A stretch of 64,000 nt of DNA from DATJGR01 sp963780795 (GTDB lineage: Bacteria; Pseudomonadota; Gammaproteobacteria; Pseudomonadales; Azotimanducaceae), in NCBI GenBank assembly GCA_963780795.1, contig CAWADH010000010.1, positions 1 to 64,000 of the forward strand. The letters are read 5' to 3'. The notes under the pieces were generated by a model. The model saw only the letters and a program-made list of their open reading frames with translations. It did not search any database and was not told where the DNA came from. Each line of letters starts with the position of its first letter. Position 1 is the stretch's first letter. This document shows positions 1 to 9,309 of the stretch, piece by piece. The position numbers and the translations under genes are program-made.

Positions 1-804
1 CGGGCTCGACCAACGACCGTCCACATTCCAGGTGGTCGCCGAATACACGTCCTGACCGCCTTCGGCCGGTGCGTCGTTGCGACCCCAAGTGGGGCGATTC
101 GAGTTGAACACCATCTCGGCAAGGCCAGTCACGCCAATGCGCACGTTGGGCATGAAGTCGTCGTATTCGGAGCTCAGACTCTCCACCACCCGGCCCGGGC
201 CGAAATGCCCGTCCTTGCCGAGCCGGCTGACGTAAATGTCGTGATCGCCGCTACCGCCGTTGGTCGAATAGAAAAGGAACGTGCCATACCAAGTCGTCAC
301 CAGAGACGGACTGCGTTCCGGCCCGCTCGTATTCGGTCCGAGCGGGGCGCAGGCGAGCATCTCGGGCTCACTCCAACCACCGGCAGGGCTCTGTCGGGAC
401 AGATAGATGTCTCCGCCGCCGCAGCTGACGGGCGTCGAGCGCTCCGAGACGAACAACAGCGAGCGTCCGTGCACCGGCGTCGGGCAGAAATCGTTGGCGG
501 TAGAGTTCACCGGCGCGCCCACATTGCGCGGCTCGTCCCACGGCTCGCCGATGCTCGTCCGATCGGCGGCCCAGACGTCCAGTCCGCCGACACCGTTCAG
601 CCGATTCGATGCAAACAGCAGACTCAGGCCATCCGGCGTTTCGATCGGGCAGCCCTCGTTCGAGGTCGTGTTGATGGCAGTCTCGTTGACGGCCGGGGCC
701 CACGACGAGCCGCCGTTGACATGACCCGCGGCCGGCATCGCGCCAGCGGAACCGGCAAGCATCGTCACACACAGCACTTCGCGTACCCGCGCATTCAGCG
801 TCAT
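1..804 (-). CDS. Secreted PD40/WD40-like beta-propeller protein (3' end cut by window edge)
   Basis: Reading from ATG at 804, 268 codons are open to the window edge, so the C-terminus is missing. The N-terminus has a signal-like hydrophobic stretch (about residues 8-26, ending near AGAMPAAG). At least four beta-propeller blades follow, with PD40-type signatures such as LLFASNR, LLFVSER, FLFYSTN and MVFNSNRP, each followed by a D-[IV]-[WY] strand. Family knowledge: such TolB-like exported propellers bind proteins or envelope polymers and are usually not enzymes. The start is supported by GGGAGA five bases upstream. The gene diverges from the winged-helix fusion at 926 with about 120 bp between them, so the two may share a control region. 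The function beyond the fold is unknown. Confidence 0.8.
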   Translation of the reverse strand, partial: MTLNARVREVLCVTMLAGSAGAMPAAGHVNGGSSWAPAVNETAINTTSNEGCPIETPDGLSLLFASNRLNGVGGLDVWAADRTSIGEPWDEPRNVGAPVNSTANDFCPTPVHGRSLLFVSERSTPVSCGGGDIYLSRQSPAGGWSEPEMLACAPLGPNTSGPERSPSLVTTWYGTFLFYSTNGGSGDHDIYVSRLGKDGHFGPGRVVESLSSEYDDFMPNVRIGVTGLAEMVFNSNRPTWGRNDAPAEGGQDVYSATTWNVDGRWSSP

Positions 805-925
805 GATCGTCTCCCACTCTCGTTTCTTAAGGACTTCCAACGTAGGCTGCGTGCGGATGTGCAGCGTGAAGGTCTGTTGAAGATTCGCTGAAGAATCCGC
901 GTGATGCGCTCGATTGGGTGCTGCG

Positions 926-3355
926 ATGGTCGACGCAACTTCCCTCAAAACAGACGATCTAGAAGTCGATCGGACGCGCCGCTGCGTGTTGCGCGGCCGC
1001 GAAGTCATCAACCTGCCGCGACTGTCGTTCGAATTTCTGATCGCGCTGATCGAAGCCGCCCCGGCAATCGTCACGCACGACGAACTGGTCGCGCGGGTCT
1101 GGCGCAACCACTTCGTAAGTCCCGAGACCATCGCGCAGCGTGCCCGGCTGTTGCGCGTCAGCCTCGGCGACTCTGCCAACGAACCTCGCTACGTCGCAGC
1201 GGTGCGCGGCATCGGTTATCGATGGATGACGCCGGTTACGCCTGCCGTCGCGGGCGCGAATGGCGCGGCGGCAACGCTGCACCACTCACGCCGGCTGCGC
1301 TATGCGGTGCCGGTCGCGGCGGTGGCACTGCTCGCGGCTCTCGGAATCGGCTATGCGCAGCATCGCGACGCCAAGTGGGCGGCGGACGAAGCAATGCCGG
1401 CCATCGAGGCGGCCATTGCGGCAGACGACTTCGGCACCGCGTTCGACGGTGCCACGGCACTCGAGGCGCGTCTCGGCCGCGGCTATCTGGCACCGCAGCG
1501 ATGGAAGGAAATCGCGGTGACGGCCTCAATCAGGTCGACACCCGATAAGGCTCGCGTCTCGTATCGGCGCTACGGAGCGAAGGCCGGCGCATGGACTCCG
1601 TTGGGCGAGACGCCGATCGATGGGGTGCGGCTGCCGCGCGACGTGGTCGTCTTCAACGTGGAGAAATCCGGCTACGCGAACATGCAGCGCGCGCAGTATC
1701 CACCCGGTATCTATCCGCCCGAGGCGGGCACCCAAACCACCCCCGACCTCGTCACTTTCGAACTGCAGCCGGCCGATCGTGTGCCGAGCGAAATGGTGTG
1801 GGTGCCGGCAGTGACCCGTTCGCCGGGCACGCCGCTGTGGTGGCACCGGGTAGACCAGGACATTCCCGGATTTCTGATCGATCGATTCGAGACCACCAAC
1901 CGCGAATACCAGAGGTTCGTCGATGCGGGCGGCTACGCGGAACCGCGCTACTGGCAAGACCTCGAATTCGTCGATGGCGGGCGCGTGCTCGATCGCGGCG
2001 CGGCGATAGCGCGATTCGTCGATGCAACCGGCCATCCCGGGCCAGCGAATTGGCAACTGGGCAAGTACCCGGCCGGCGCCGCGGATCTGCCCGTGACCGG
2101 CGTGAGCTGGTTCGAGGCAGCGGCATACGCGAAGTTCCGCGGCAAATCGTTGCCCACGGTACACCACTGGCGACGCGCGATCGGCGAGAGCATCGCAGCT
2201 CCGATGACGCAATTCGGTAACTTCACGGGCCGCCTGCAAGCGGTCGGGCATTCGCAGGGGCTCGGCCCGTTCGGCACCTACGACATGATCGGCAACGCGG
2301 CCGAATGGGTGTCGAACTCGAAAGGCGCCGACCATCTGGTTTTGGGTAGTGACACGACGGACGCGCCGTACACGGCCGCCTACGGTGTCGCACAATCGCC
2401 ATGGGATCGCGCAACGCTGACGGGCGTGCGCTGTGCGAGGTATTTCGAACCGCCAGCCGCGCCGCTGCTTTCCGACCTCCCCGCTGACGAGTTGCCGCCG
2501 CTGCCGACGCCAATGCCCGATGCAGTGTTCGACGCGGCACTGGCCGGACTGAGTTACCGGTCCTTCCACGCGGCCCCGCGCCCGGTCGGGCAACTTCAGG
2601 TCGGCGACCTGAGCGGGCAGCGCATCAGCCTCAACGACGGTGATGGCGACGAGCGTTTCGACGTGTACGTATTCGTGCCGAACGACGCGGCGCCGCCGTA
2701 CCAGGCGGTGATCTACTTCGGCGGCGACTACGGATTCGCGCGCGGTGGAGAGTTCGAAGCGCAGTTCCGATGGGATCTCAACGTCTTCGAGCCGGTTCTG
2801 CGCAGCGGCCGCGCGGTGGTCTGGCCCGTCTGGTCCGGAACCTACTCGCGGTACGACGGCCTTTACGACGTCTCGAACGTCAACGACTACCTAGCCGTGC
2901 GGCAAGAGCGCTTTCGGGGTTGGATACGCGAAACCGCCGCTCTACTCGATTACATCGGTACCTCGCCGCAATTTACCGACAAGGTTGCCTGGCTGGGCCT
3001 CAGCTACGGCGCGATGGTTCCGATGTCGATGACGTATCACTTCCCGTCGCGCTTCGGCGCAGCGATCCTGGTTAGCGGTGGCGATCTGATCAGCGAACCG
3101 TGGCAGGTGACGCTATACCGCCGCCTGCAGGTGCCCGTGCTGATGTTGAACGGTCGTTACGATCCGATAGTAACGAAGGGACAGGCGCAACGGTTCTACG
3201 ACGGAATCGGCACGCCGATAGAAAACAAACGGCTGGTGCTATACGAGACGGGACATTGGCCGCTGCCACGCAATGAAACCGCGAGAGAGATCAGCGATTG
3301 GCTCGACCGGTATCTCGGACCCATCGATCACGACGCGGCTCCTCCATCCCAGTGA
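926..3355 (+). CDS. Winged-helix regulator fused to TM segment, FGE-sulfatase domain and alpha/beta hydrolase
   Basis: An 809-residue protein from ATG 926 (a TTG twelve bases upstream is a weaker alternative). Residues about 12-101 are an OmpR/CadC-type winged helix ending in the typical VRGIGYRW strand. A single TM helix lies near 124-143. Residues about 200-285 resemble a PEGA-like beta segment. Residues about 290-505 are an FGE-sulfatase/SUMF1-like domain (EMVWVPA, DRFETTNREY, PVTGVSWFEA, GNAAEWV, GVRCAR). The last 230 residues form an alpha/beta hydrolase with nucleophile motif GLSYG near residue 693. By analogy with CadC/ToxR the DNA-binding domain would be cytoplasmic and the enzyme-like domains periplasmic, possibly as sensor or effector. 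The only cysteine of the FGE segment I noticed is in GVRCAR, so formylglycine-generating activity is doubtful. Confidence 0.85.
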   Translation: MVDATSLKTDDLEVDRTRRCVLRGREVINLPRLSFEFLIALIEAAPAIVTHDELVARVWRNHFVSPETIAQRARLLRVSLGDSANEPRYVAAVRGIGYRWMTPVTPAVAGANGAAATLHHSRRLRYAVPVAAVALLAALGIGYAQHRDAKWAADEAMPAIEAAIAADDFGTAFDGATALEARLGRGYLAPQRWKEIAVTASIRSTPDKARVSYRRYGAKAGAWTPLGETPIDGVRLPRDVVVFNVEKSGYANMQRAQYPPGIYPPEAGTQTTPDLVTFELQPADRVPSEMVWVPAVTRSPGTPLWWHRVDQDIPGFLIDRFETTNREYQRFVDAGGYAEPRYWQDLEFVDGGRVLDRGAAIARFVDATGHPGPANWQLGKYPAGAADLPVTGVSWFEAAAYAKFRGKSLPTVHHWRRAIGESIAAPMTQFGNFTGRLQAVGHSQGLGPFGTYDMIGNAAEWVSNSKGADHLVLGSDTTDAPYTAAYGVAQSPWDRATLTGVRCARYFEPPAAPLLSDLPADELPPLPTPMPDAVFDAALAGLSYRSFHAAPRPVGQLQVGDLSGQRISLNDGDGDERFDVYVFVPNDAAPPYQAVIYFGGDYGFARGGEFEAQFRWDLNVFEPVLRSGRAVVWPVWSGTYSRYDGLYDVSNVNDYLAVRQERFRGWIRETAALLDYIGTSPQFTDKVAWLGLSYGAMVPMSMTYHFPSRFGAAILVSGGDLISEPWQVTLYRRLQVPVLMLNGRYDPIVTKGQAQRFYDGIGTPIENKRLVLYETGHWPLPRNETAREISDWLDRYLGPIDHDAAPPSQ

Positions 3356-3400
3356 CAGCCTTGAGCCGGTATTTTGCAGCCGGACGCGGTCGTTGGCGGA

Positions 3401-4045
3401 TTACGGCTGAAGTCGGCTGACTTGCCATTCCGCCCCTTCGTGCGGCCGTTCCCACAACACCCGGTCGTGCGCGCGGCCTTGGGAAGCAACCCATAACTCG
3501 ATCCGCTCGAGCACGATTCTGTAACCGCCCCAATGCGCCGGTCGCGGCACCGGCTGCGTACCGTCTACACCGCCGAAACGTTCGGCCTCCGTATCGATCT
3601 GCGCAAGCAATGCCGCGCGCGATGCAATCGGCTGGCTCTGGCGGCTGCCGCGCGCTGCGAGTTGCGACAGACGCGGCCGGGTCGACCAGTACTCGTCCGA
3701 CTCGGCTTCGGTCGCGTGTTCCACGACGCCGGCAGCGCACACCTGGCGACCGAGCGGATCCCAATAGAACGTCGCGCTCGCTCGCGCGCGTCCGGCGATC
3801 TGCCGGCCTTTGGCGCTGTCGCGATTGGTGTAGAACATCAACGCGCCGCGCACCGTATCGACACCGCGGCACAGCACCGTTCGGGCGCGCGGATTGCCGT
3901 GCTCGTCGAGCGTCCCGACGATCATCGCGTCGGGATTCAGCAAGCCGCTCGACTGCGCTTCGATCATCCAGCGCAGCAGCAGACCGAACGGATCGGCCGG
4001 CAGCGGATCGGCGAGCGACTGGTCGTGCGGCGTGTCTTCGAACAT
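3401..4045 (-). CDS. pdxH: Pyridoxamine 5'-phosphate oxidase
   Basis: FMN-dependent oxidase of vitamin B6 metabolism that converts pyridoxine or pyridoxamine 5'-phosphate to pyridoxal 5'-phosphate. Recognisable features are the N-terminal DPFGLLLRWM segment, the FMN-binding R-[TV]-VLCRGVD and FYTNRDSAKGRQI stretches, SATFYWDPLGRQV, and the C-terminal GGYRI / ELW / HDR...W signature. Starting at ATG 4045 gives 214 residues, the usual family length; ATG 4078 would add 11 residues, and neither has a clear Shine-Dalgarno. It diverges from the acyl-CoA dehydrogenase at 4144 and converges with the fusion protein ending at 3355. Confidence 0.93.
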   Translation of the reverse strand: MFEDTPHDQSLADPLPADPFGLLLRWMIEAQSSGLLNPDAMIVGTLDEHGNPRARTVLCRGVDTVRGALMFYTNRDSAKGRQIAGRARASATFYWDPLGRQVCAAGVVEHATEAESDEYWSTRPRLSQLAARGSRQSQPIASRAALLAQIDTEAERFGGVDGTQPVPRPAHWGGYRIVLERIELWVASQGRAHDRVLWERPHEGAEWQVSRLQP

Positions 4046-4143
4046 GGTCGGCAGCGTTTCAAAAAGGGCCGCGATCATACCGTGGTCTTGAGTTTTGTGG
4101 ACCGTTCCCCGATGCTTCGACGCTTCATCGGGGGAGCGAAAGC

Positions 4144-5325
4144 ATGGCGGCGATCGACGAATTCCGCGCGGAAACGCGCGCATGGCTTGCACAGAACTGT
4201 CCGCCCGGCGCGCGCGGGCCGGGTCAGATTCCGACCGGCAGCACGAAGATCAAGATCGAGGATCCCGACACGCGCACGTGGCTCACGCGGATGGCCGAAA
4301 AAGGCTGGACCGCGCCGATGTGGCCGAAGGCGTACGGCGGCGGCGGCCTCAGCAAGGAACAGTACGTCGTGCTGATCGAGGAGATGCGCCGCATCGAGGC
4401 GCGCGTGCCGTTGATGGGCATGGGCACGTCGATGATCGGTCCGACGCTGCTCGAACTCGGCACCGAAGATCAGAAGCGCCGCCACATCCCGCCGATCGTG
4501 CGCGGCGAACTGGGCTGGTGCCAGGGTTACAGCGAGCCGAGCGCCGGTTCCGACCTCGCCAGCCTGCGCACGCGCGCGGAAGACCGCGGCGATCACTTCC
4601 TCATCAACGGCCAGAAGATCTGGACATCCGGCGCGCAGTACGCCGACTGGATGTTCGCGCTGGTGCGCACGAATCCCGACGTGCCGAAACACGATGGCAT
4701 CAGCTTCGTGCTGCTGACGATGCATCAACCCGGGGTCACCGTTAAGCCGATCAAGCTGATCAGCGGCACGTCGCCGTTCTGCGAAACGTTCTTCGACAAC
4801 GCGATCGCGCGCAAGGAAGACCTCGTTGGCGAAGTGAACAAAGGCTGGACGGTCGGTAAGCGGCTGCTGCAACACGAACGCTCCGGCATGTCGGCGCTGG
4901 TCGGCGGCGGTCCGCGCGACGCGGGTCCGAACGTCACCGAAGTGGCGAAAGCCTATGTCGGTTCGCGCGACGGCAAACTGGCCGACCCGGCGCTGCGCAA
5001 CGAAGTGATCCGTCACAGCATGAACTCTCGAGTGTTCCGGCTCACGCAACGCCGCACCGTCGAGGAATCGAGCGACGGCAGAACGCCGGGGCCCGCTACG
5101 TCGATCTTCAAGATGTACGGCACCGAGTTGCAGCAGGAGCGTTCCGCGCTGCTGGTGAAACTGCGCGGCTTCAACGGCATCGCGTGGAGCGGCGCGGATT
5201 TCGCCGAAGACGAGATCGAAGGCATGCGCACGTTCCTGGGTGAGCGCGCCGCATCGATCTACTCCGGTTCGAACGAGATCCAGCGCAACATCATCGCCAA
5301 GCGGGTACTCGGACTGCCCGATTGA
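4144..5325 (+). CDS. Acyl-CoA dehydrogenase
   Basis: A 393-residue flavoprotein of the acyl-CoA dehydrogenase family, which introduces an alpha,beta double bond into acyl-CoA thioesters and passes electrons to ETF. The FAD/substrate signature CQGYSEPSAGSDLASLRTRA is present near residue 124, followed by GQKIWTSGAQYADW, and the C-terminus has the typical SNEIQRNIIAKRVLGLP. The start is ATG 4144 with a GGGGAGCG ribosome-binding site. The subtype (FadE with a bulky LARGE substrate, as in steroid or terpenoid catabolism) is an inference from resemblance to the protein at 53057. It is followed by an oligopeptidase 31 bp downstream, probably cotranscribed. Confidence 0.92.
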   Translation: MAAIDEFRAETRAWLAQNCPPGARGPGQIPTGSTKIKIEDPDTRTWLTRMAEKGWTAPMWPKAYGGGGLSKEQYVVLIEEMRRIEARVPLMGMGTSMIGPTLLELGTEDQKRRHIPPIVRGELGWCQGYSEPSAGSDLASLRTRAEDRGDHFLINGQKIWTSGAQYADWMFALVRTNPDVPKHDGISFVLLTMHQPGVTVKPIKLISGTSPFCETFFDNAIARKEDLVGEVNKGWTVGKRLLQHERSGMSALVGGGPRDAGPNVTEVAKAYVGSRDGKLADPALRNEVIRHSMNSRVFRLTQRRTVEESSDGRTPGPATSIFKMYGTELQQERSALLVKLRGFNGIAWSGADFAEDEIEGMRTFLGERAASIYSGSNEIQRNIIAKRVLGLPD

Positions 5326-5356
5326 CACCGCGTGCTTCAGTTGACGTTTGCCGACG

Positions 5357-7447
5357 ATGAGACTTGACGGCGCGCCCGGGCGCTCGAACGACACACCGAT
5401 TCCGCCGGTCGCGCCGCGCAAACCGCATCGGTTCGCTCGGCACGGCGTCGCGCTGGAAGACCCATATGACTGGTTGCGCGATCCGAACTATCCCGACGTT
5501 GCCGACCCCGAAATCCTCGGCTACCTCGAAGCGGAGAACGCCTACTTCGCCGCGGTGATGGCGCCGCATCAGCCGCTGGTCGAGCAACTCTTCGCCGAAC
5601 TCAAGGGTCGCCAACAACCTGACGAAGCGGCGGTGCCGTGGAAAGACGGCCGCTACGAATATCAATGGCGCTACGCGCACGACGCGCAGTACCGCCTGTG
5701 GACGCGCTGGCCGTTCGGTAAGCCGCACGAGGTGCGGGTCATTCTCGACGAGCCTGCGCTCGCGCAAGGGCTCGACTATTTCAGCCTCGGCGGCCTCGAC
5801 GTGAGTCCCGATGGACGCTATCTCGCCTACACCACCGACACCGACGGTTCCGAACGCTACACGTTGCACATCAAGGATCTCGACACCGGCGAGCTGTTGC
5901 CCGAGACGGTCGGCGGCACGAGCGGCGGCACCGTGTGGGCCAACGACAACGCGACGATCTTCTACGTGATGCTGACCGAGAACTGGCAGCCGTATCTGGT
6001 CAAATCGCATCGCCTCGGGACGGCGGTCGAGTCCGATCGCGAAGTCTACGAGGAAACCAGCGGCACATTCTTCGTCAGCGTCGACAAGACCCACTCCGAT
6101 GCGTTCGTTCTGATCGGTGCCGGCGATCACGTGACGAGCGAGATCCGTTTCATTCCGGCGGACGCCCCGGACACGCCGCCGAAGCTGATCGTCAAACGGC
6201 GCACGAAACACGAGTACGACGTGGAGCACCACGGCGTATATTTCTACATCCGCACGAACGACACGCACGTGAACTTCCGGCTCGCGCGCGCGCCGGTGGA
6301 TGATCCATCCGAAGTGAACTGGCAGCCCGTCGTCGCGGGCAGCGACCGCGACTACCTCATGGGGCTCGACTGCTTCGCCGACTTCCTGGTGCTGGAGCAG
6401 CGCGTCGACGGTCTCGATCAGATCCGCATCCGCGACTACGAAGGCCGCGAGCACAACGTCGCGTTTCCGGAGAGTTCCTACGACGCGGGTCTCGGCACGA
6501 ATGCCGAGTACGCAACCGGCGTGCTGCGCATCGGCTACGACTCGATGGTTACGCCGCAAACGGTATACGACTACGACCTCGCGACGCGGACGTTGATCAC
6601 CCGCAAAGTGCGGCAGGTGCCGTCTGGCTACGATCCTTCGCTATACGCCACAGAACGCCTCATGGCACCGGCGCGCGACGGCGCCAAGGTACCGATATCG
6701 ATCGTGTATCGCCGCGACTTCGCGCGCGACGGTACGCAACCGTTGTACCTCTACGCATACGGCGCTTACGGCGTTGCGATGTCGCCCAGTTTTTCCAGCT
6801 CGCGCCTGTCGCTGCTGGATCGCGGTTTCGCATATGCGATCGCCCACGTGCGCGGCGGCGACGACCTCGGTTACGCGTGGTACGACGCGGGGAAGCTGGA
6901 CAAGCGAACCAACACGTTCAACGACTTCGTCGACGCAGCGAACTTCCTCATCCAACAACGTTACACGGGGGAAGGCCGACTGATTGCGTCAGGAGGCAGC
7001 GCTGGCGGCACATTGACCGGCGTCGTCGCGAATACGGCGCCGCTGCTGTGGGGTGCGGTCGTATCGCACGTACCGTTCGTAGACGTGTTGAATACGATTC
7101 TCGACGAGAGTCTGCCGCTGACGAAGCTGGAGTGGCCCGAGTGGGGCAACCCGGTAGAGGACAAAGCCGCGTTCGAGTGGATTCGTGCCTACTCGCCGTA
7201 CGATCAGCTGCGCGCGCAGGACTATCCGCCGATGCTGGTCACGGCCGGACTCAACGATCCGCGGGTCACGTATTGGGAAGCAGCGAAGTACGTCGCGAAA
7301 CTGCGGTCGCTCAAGACCGACCACAACCTGCTGCTGCTCAAAACCAACATGGGCGCGGGACATCAGGGCAAATCCGGGCGCTACGACTCGCTGCGGGAAG
7401 TCGCGGAAGAGTTTGCCTTCGTGCTGAGCGTGATGGGGAAAGCGTAA
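5357..7447 (+). CDS. ptrB: Oligopeptidase B-type prolyl oligopeptidase (S9A)
   Basis: A 696-residue serine peptidase of family S9, cleaving small peptides, in oligopeptidase B typically after Arg/Lys. An N-terminal seven-bladed propeller (about 1-420) precedes an alpha/beta-hydrolase domain. The catalytic serine is in GGSAGG, the aspartate in GLNDPRV and the histidine in GAGHQGKSGR. The AYGAYGVAMSPSF and HVRGGDDLGYAWYDAGKL segments are family hallmarks. ATG 5357 is preferred over an in-frame TTG nine bases earlier. There is no signal peptide, so it is probably cytoplasmic. Its 3' end meets a strong hairpin at 7465-7488. Confidence 0.93.
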   Translation: MRLDGAPGRSNDTPIPPVAPRKPHRFARHGVALEDPYDWLRDPNYPDVADPEILGYLEAENAYFAAVMAPHQPLVEQLFAELKGRQQPDEAAVPWKDGRYEYQWRYAHDAQYRLWTRWPFGKPHEVRVILDEPALAQGLDYFSLGGLDVSPDGRYLAYTTDTDGSERYTLHIKDLDTGELLPETVGGTSGGTVWANDNATIFYVMLTENWQPYLVKSHRLGTAVESDREVYEETSGTFFVSVDKTHSDAFVLIGAGDHVTSEIRFIPADAPDTPPKLIVKRRTKHEYDVEHHGVYFYIRTNDTHVNFRLARAPVDDPSEVNWQPVVAGSDRDYLMGLDCFADFLVLEQRVDGLDQIRIRDYEGREHNVAFPESSYDAGLGTNAEYATGVLRIGYDSMVTPQTVYDYDLATRTLITRKVRQVPSGYDPSLYATERLMAPARDGAKVPISIVYRRDFARDGTQPLYLYAYGAYGVAMSPSFSSSRLSLLDRGFAYAIAHVRGGDDLGYAWYDAGKLDKRTNTFNDFVDAANFLIQQRYTGEGRLIASGGSAGGTLTGVVANTAPLLWGAVVSHVPFVDVLNTILDESLPLTKLEWPEWGNPVEDKAAFEWIRAYSPYDQLRAQDYPPMLVTAGLNDPRVTYWEAAKYVAKLRSLKTDHNLLLLKTNMGAGHQGKSGRYDSLREVAEEFAFVLSVMGKA

Positions 7448-7464
7448 CGGCGCGTCGAGCGCCA

Positions 7465-7488
7465 GAGCCCGGACGGATCGCCGGGCTC
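7465..7488. terminator. Hairpin between convergent genes, probable bidirectional terminator
   Basis: GAGCCCGG and CCGGGCTC form a perfect 8-bp GC-rich stem with an 8-base loop in the 56 bp between the stop codons of the oligopeptidase and the zinc-ribbon gene. There is no T-run, so intrinsic termination is plausible but not certain. Confidence 0.5.
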
Positions 7489-7503
7489 GCGGAAGAAACG
7501 GCT

Positions 7504-7752
7504 TCAGCGGACCAGGCGCGGCACCGAGTGCGGGCGCTCCGCCTTCTGCGCTTCGCGCATTCTGCGGCGGATGATGTTCTGCACGATGTTGATCGTGGTC
7601 CAGTCGTGCTCGACCGCGTGACCGCAACCGTCACAGCTCATCGGCGCGAATTCGATCACCTTCGTCAGTAGTTCGCTGTACGGCAATCGCACGATGTGCT
7701 TGCAGCCGCCACACTCGAGGCCCACGGTGGGGTCCAAACCTACGTAGTCCAT
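7504..7752 (-). CDS. Small zinc-ribbon protein, function unknown
   Basis: An 82-residue protein from ATG 7752 with a strong AAGGAGG ribosome-binding site six bases upstream. Two CXXC pairs (C14/C17 in CGGC and C40/C43 in CDGC) predict one zinc ribbon. The C-terminal third is basic and helical (NIVQNIIRRRMREAQ). I do not recognise the family by name; the layout suits a nucleic-acid or protein adaptor. It stands alone on the minus strand, with about 165 bp of unassigned sequence before the next gene. Confidence 0.7.
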   Translation of the reverse strand: MDYVGLDPTVGLECGGCKHIVRLPYSELLTKVIEFAPMSCDGCGHAVEHDWTTINIVQNIIRRRMREAQKAERPHSVPRLVR

Positions 7753-7918
7753 TACGCGCCTCCTTCGTCGATATGCGACGCGGAATGTCAGCCCTGGGGC
7801 CCGAAACTCCGCGCAATCCCGGTGTCCACCACCACGGTGCGAAAGCCATGCCAAAAGCAGTACAAAGGCAGTATAGGCAGGCATTGGAAGTGCGCTGGGG
7901 CGAAGCGACGAAACCCCT

Positions 7919-9169
7919 TCAGGCGCCACTGCGCACCGCGTCGCGCAGCGCATCGCGGAACTCCGGCGCGGCGATCGCCCGCAGCCGTTCCGCACGCTCG
8001 CGCGCGGACGCGTACTTCAGCTCGGCAACGCCGTGCTCGGTCACGACCAGATCCACGTCGGTGCGCAGCGCCGTCACCAGCTCCACGCGCGGCACGATCC
8101 GCGACACGCGGCCGTCGCGGGCGGTCGCCGTCATCGCGACGATCGACCGGCCGCCGCGCGACGCTCTCGCCGCGCGCATGAAATCGACCGACCCGCCAGT
8201 GCCGGAAATCTGTTTGCCGGCGACGCTCTCGGCGTTCACCTGCCCCAACAGATCGACCTCCACGGCGGAGTTGATCGAAACGAAATTCGGAATCTGCCGG
8301 ATGACGCCGACCTCGTGCGTGTGGTCAGCACCTCGGAACGATACGTCGGGGCGGCTCGCCAACCAGTCGAGCAATGCCGCGGAGCCGAGCGCCATTCCAG
8401 TGACGTGCAGATCGCGGTCGATCGGTTTGGCGCGTCCGGTCATGACGCCGCGCTGAATCAATGCCATGCCGCCGTCGTCGATCAGACCGGAATGCATGCC
8501 GAGGTCGTTCTTGTTCGCGAGCGCCGCGAGAATCGCGGCCGGAATCGCGCCGATGCCTGTCTGAATGCAGTCGCCATCGCGCACCAGCGCCGCGACGTGT
8601 TCGGCGATTCGATGGGCGGTGGCGTCCGGTACGCCGGCGCGGAACGGCGTGAGTGGGCGGCGCGTGCGCACCAGTGCCTCGAATCGATCTACGTCGACCG
8701 CAGGACAACCCGCCGGCGCCAAGACCGCTTCGTTGACCTCGGCGATCAACAGCCGCCCGCTCGACATCGCCGCGGCCGCGAAGTCGACGTTCGGACCCAG
8801 ACGGAGGTTTCCGTCGCGGTCGAATGCGGCCTGCAGCAAAACGACGTCGAATGCCTGCGACGCGACGTAGTCGAACACGGTGCGCATCTGCATCGGCAGG
8901 AACGCCACCCGCCCCTGCGCGAGTCCGTCAGCCAGTTGCGGCGCCATGAAGAAGCATTCGAGCCGCGCTTCGGGATGCAGCGCCGAAAGATCGCGATTGT
9001 TGAGCCCCGCCAGCGGAAACTGTACGAACGTGACACCCGCCGCCGACTCCGGGCGCGCTTCGATCGCCTCGAGTAATCCGCCAGGTTCGTTCGACGAGCC
9101 GCCCACGTAAACGCGCATGCCAGGTTTCAGATATCCAGGCACCGCGGAGGCATCGATCCAGGAAGTCAT
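7919..9169 (-). CDS. Acetyl-CoA hydrolase/CoA-transferase family protein (4-hydroxybutyrate CoA-transferase-like)
   Basis: 416 residues from ATG 9169. Two CoA-transferase-like domains are recognisable: KPGMRVYVGG near the start, GIGAIPAAILAAL at about 205-217, and a C-terminal half with FVSINSAVEVDLLGQVNAES, QISGTGGSVDF and VVTEHGVAEL. All are characteristic of the AbfT/acetyl-CoA hydrolase family, which moves CoA between carboxylic acids. One oddity: the position that in AbfT-type enzymes carries the catalytic glutamate (DLGIHTEMF or HSEMF type) reads LGMHSGLI here, so residue 228 is glycine. Either a subfamily uses a different mechanism or the protein is not a standard transferase. It diverges from the Yip1-like gene. 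Confidence 0.85.
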   Translation of the reverse strand: MTSWIDASAVPGYLKPGMRVYVGGSSNEPGGLLEAIEARPESAAGVTFVQFPLAGLNNRDLSALHPEARLECFFMAPQLADGLAQGRVAFLPMQMRTVFDYVASQAFDVVLLQAAFDRDGNLRLGPNVDFAAAAMSSGRLLIAEVNEAVLAPAGCPAVDVDRFEALVRTRRPLTPFRAGVPDATAHRIAEHVAALVRDGDCIQTGIGAIPAAILAALANKNDLGMHSGLIDDGGMALIQRGVMTGRAKPIDRDLHVTGMALGSAALLDWLASRPDVSFRGADHTHEVGVIRQIPNFVSINSAVEVDLLGQVNAESVAGKQISGTGGSVDFMRAARASRGGRSIVAMTATARDGRVSRIVPRVELVTALRTDVDLVVTEHGVAELKYASARERAERLRAIAAPEFRDALRDAVRSGA

Positions 9170-9309
9170 GATGAGTGCGCGATTGGCAGGTCGGTCGAGT
9201 ATCCATGCCGTGATCGACGACTGCCAGTGTGATGCCCCGACCCTTATCCACGTGAGAATCGCCCCGACTTCGCCTAGAGTTGACCACCACGCTCGTGGGA
9301 GGAAACAAG

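Noticed and set aside
4075..5421. Long open frame antisense to the acyl-CoA dehydrogenase
   Set aside because: Arg/Ala/Val-rich composition with no motif; the other strand encodes a complete enzyme. The same applies to the long antisense frames at 24930-27050, 34270-36039, 51971-54097 and 54190-56637.
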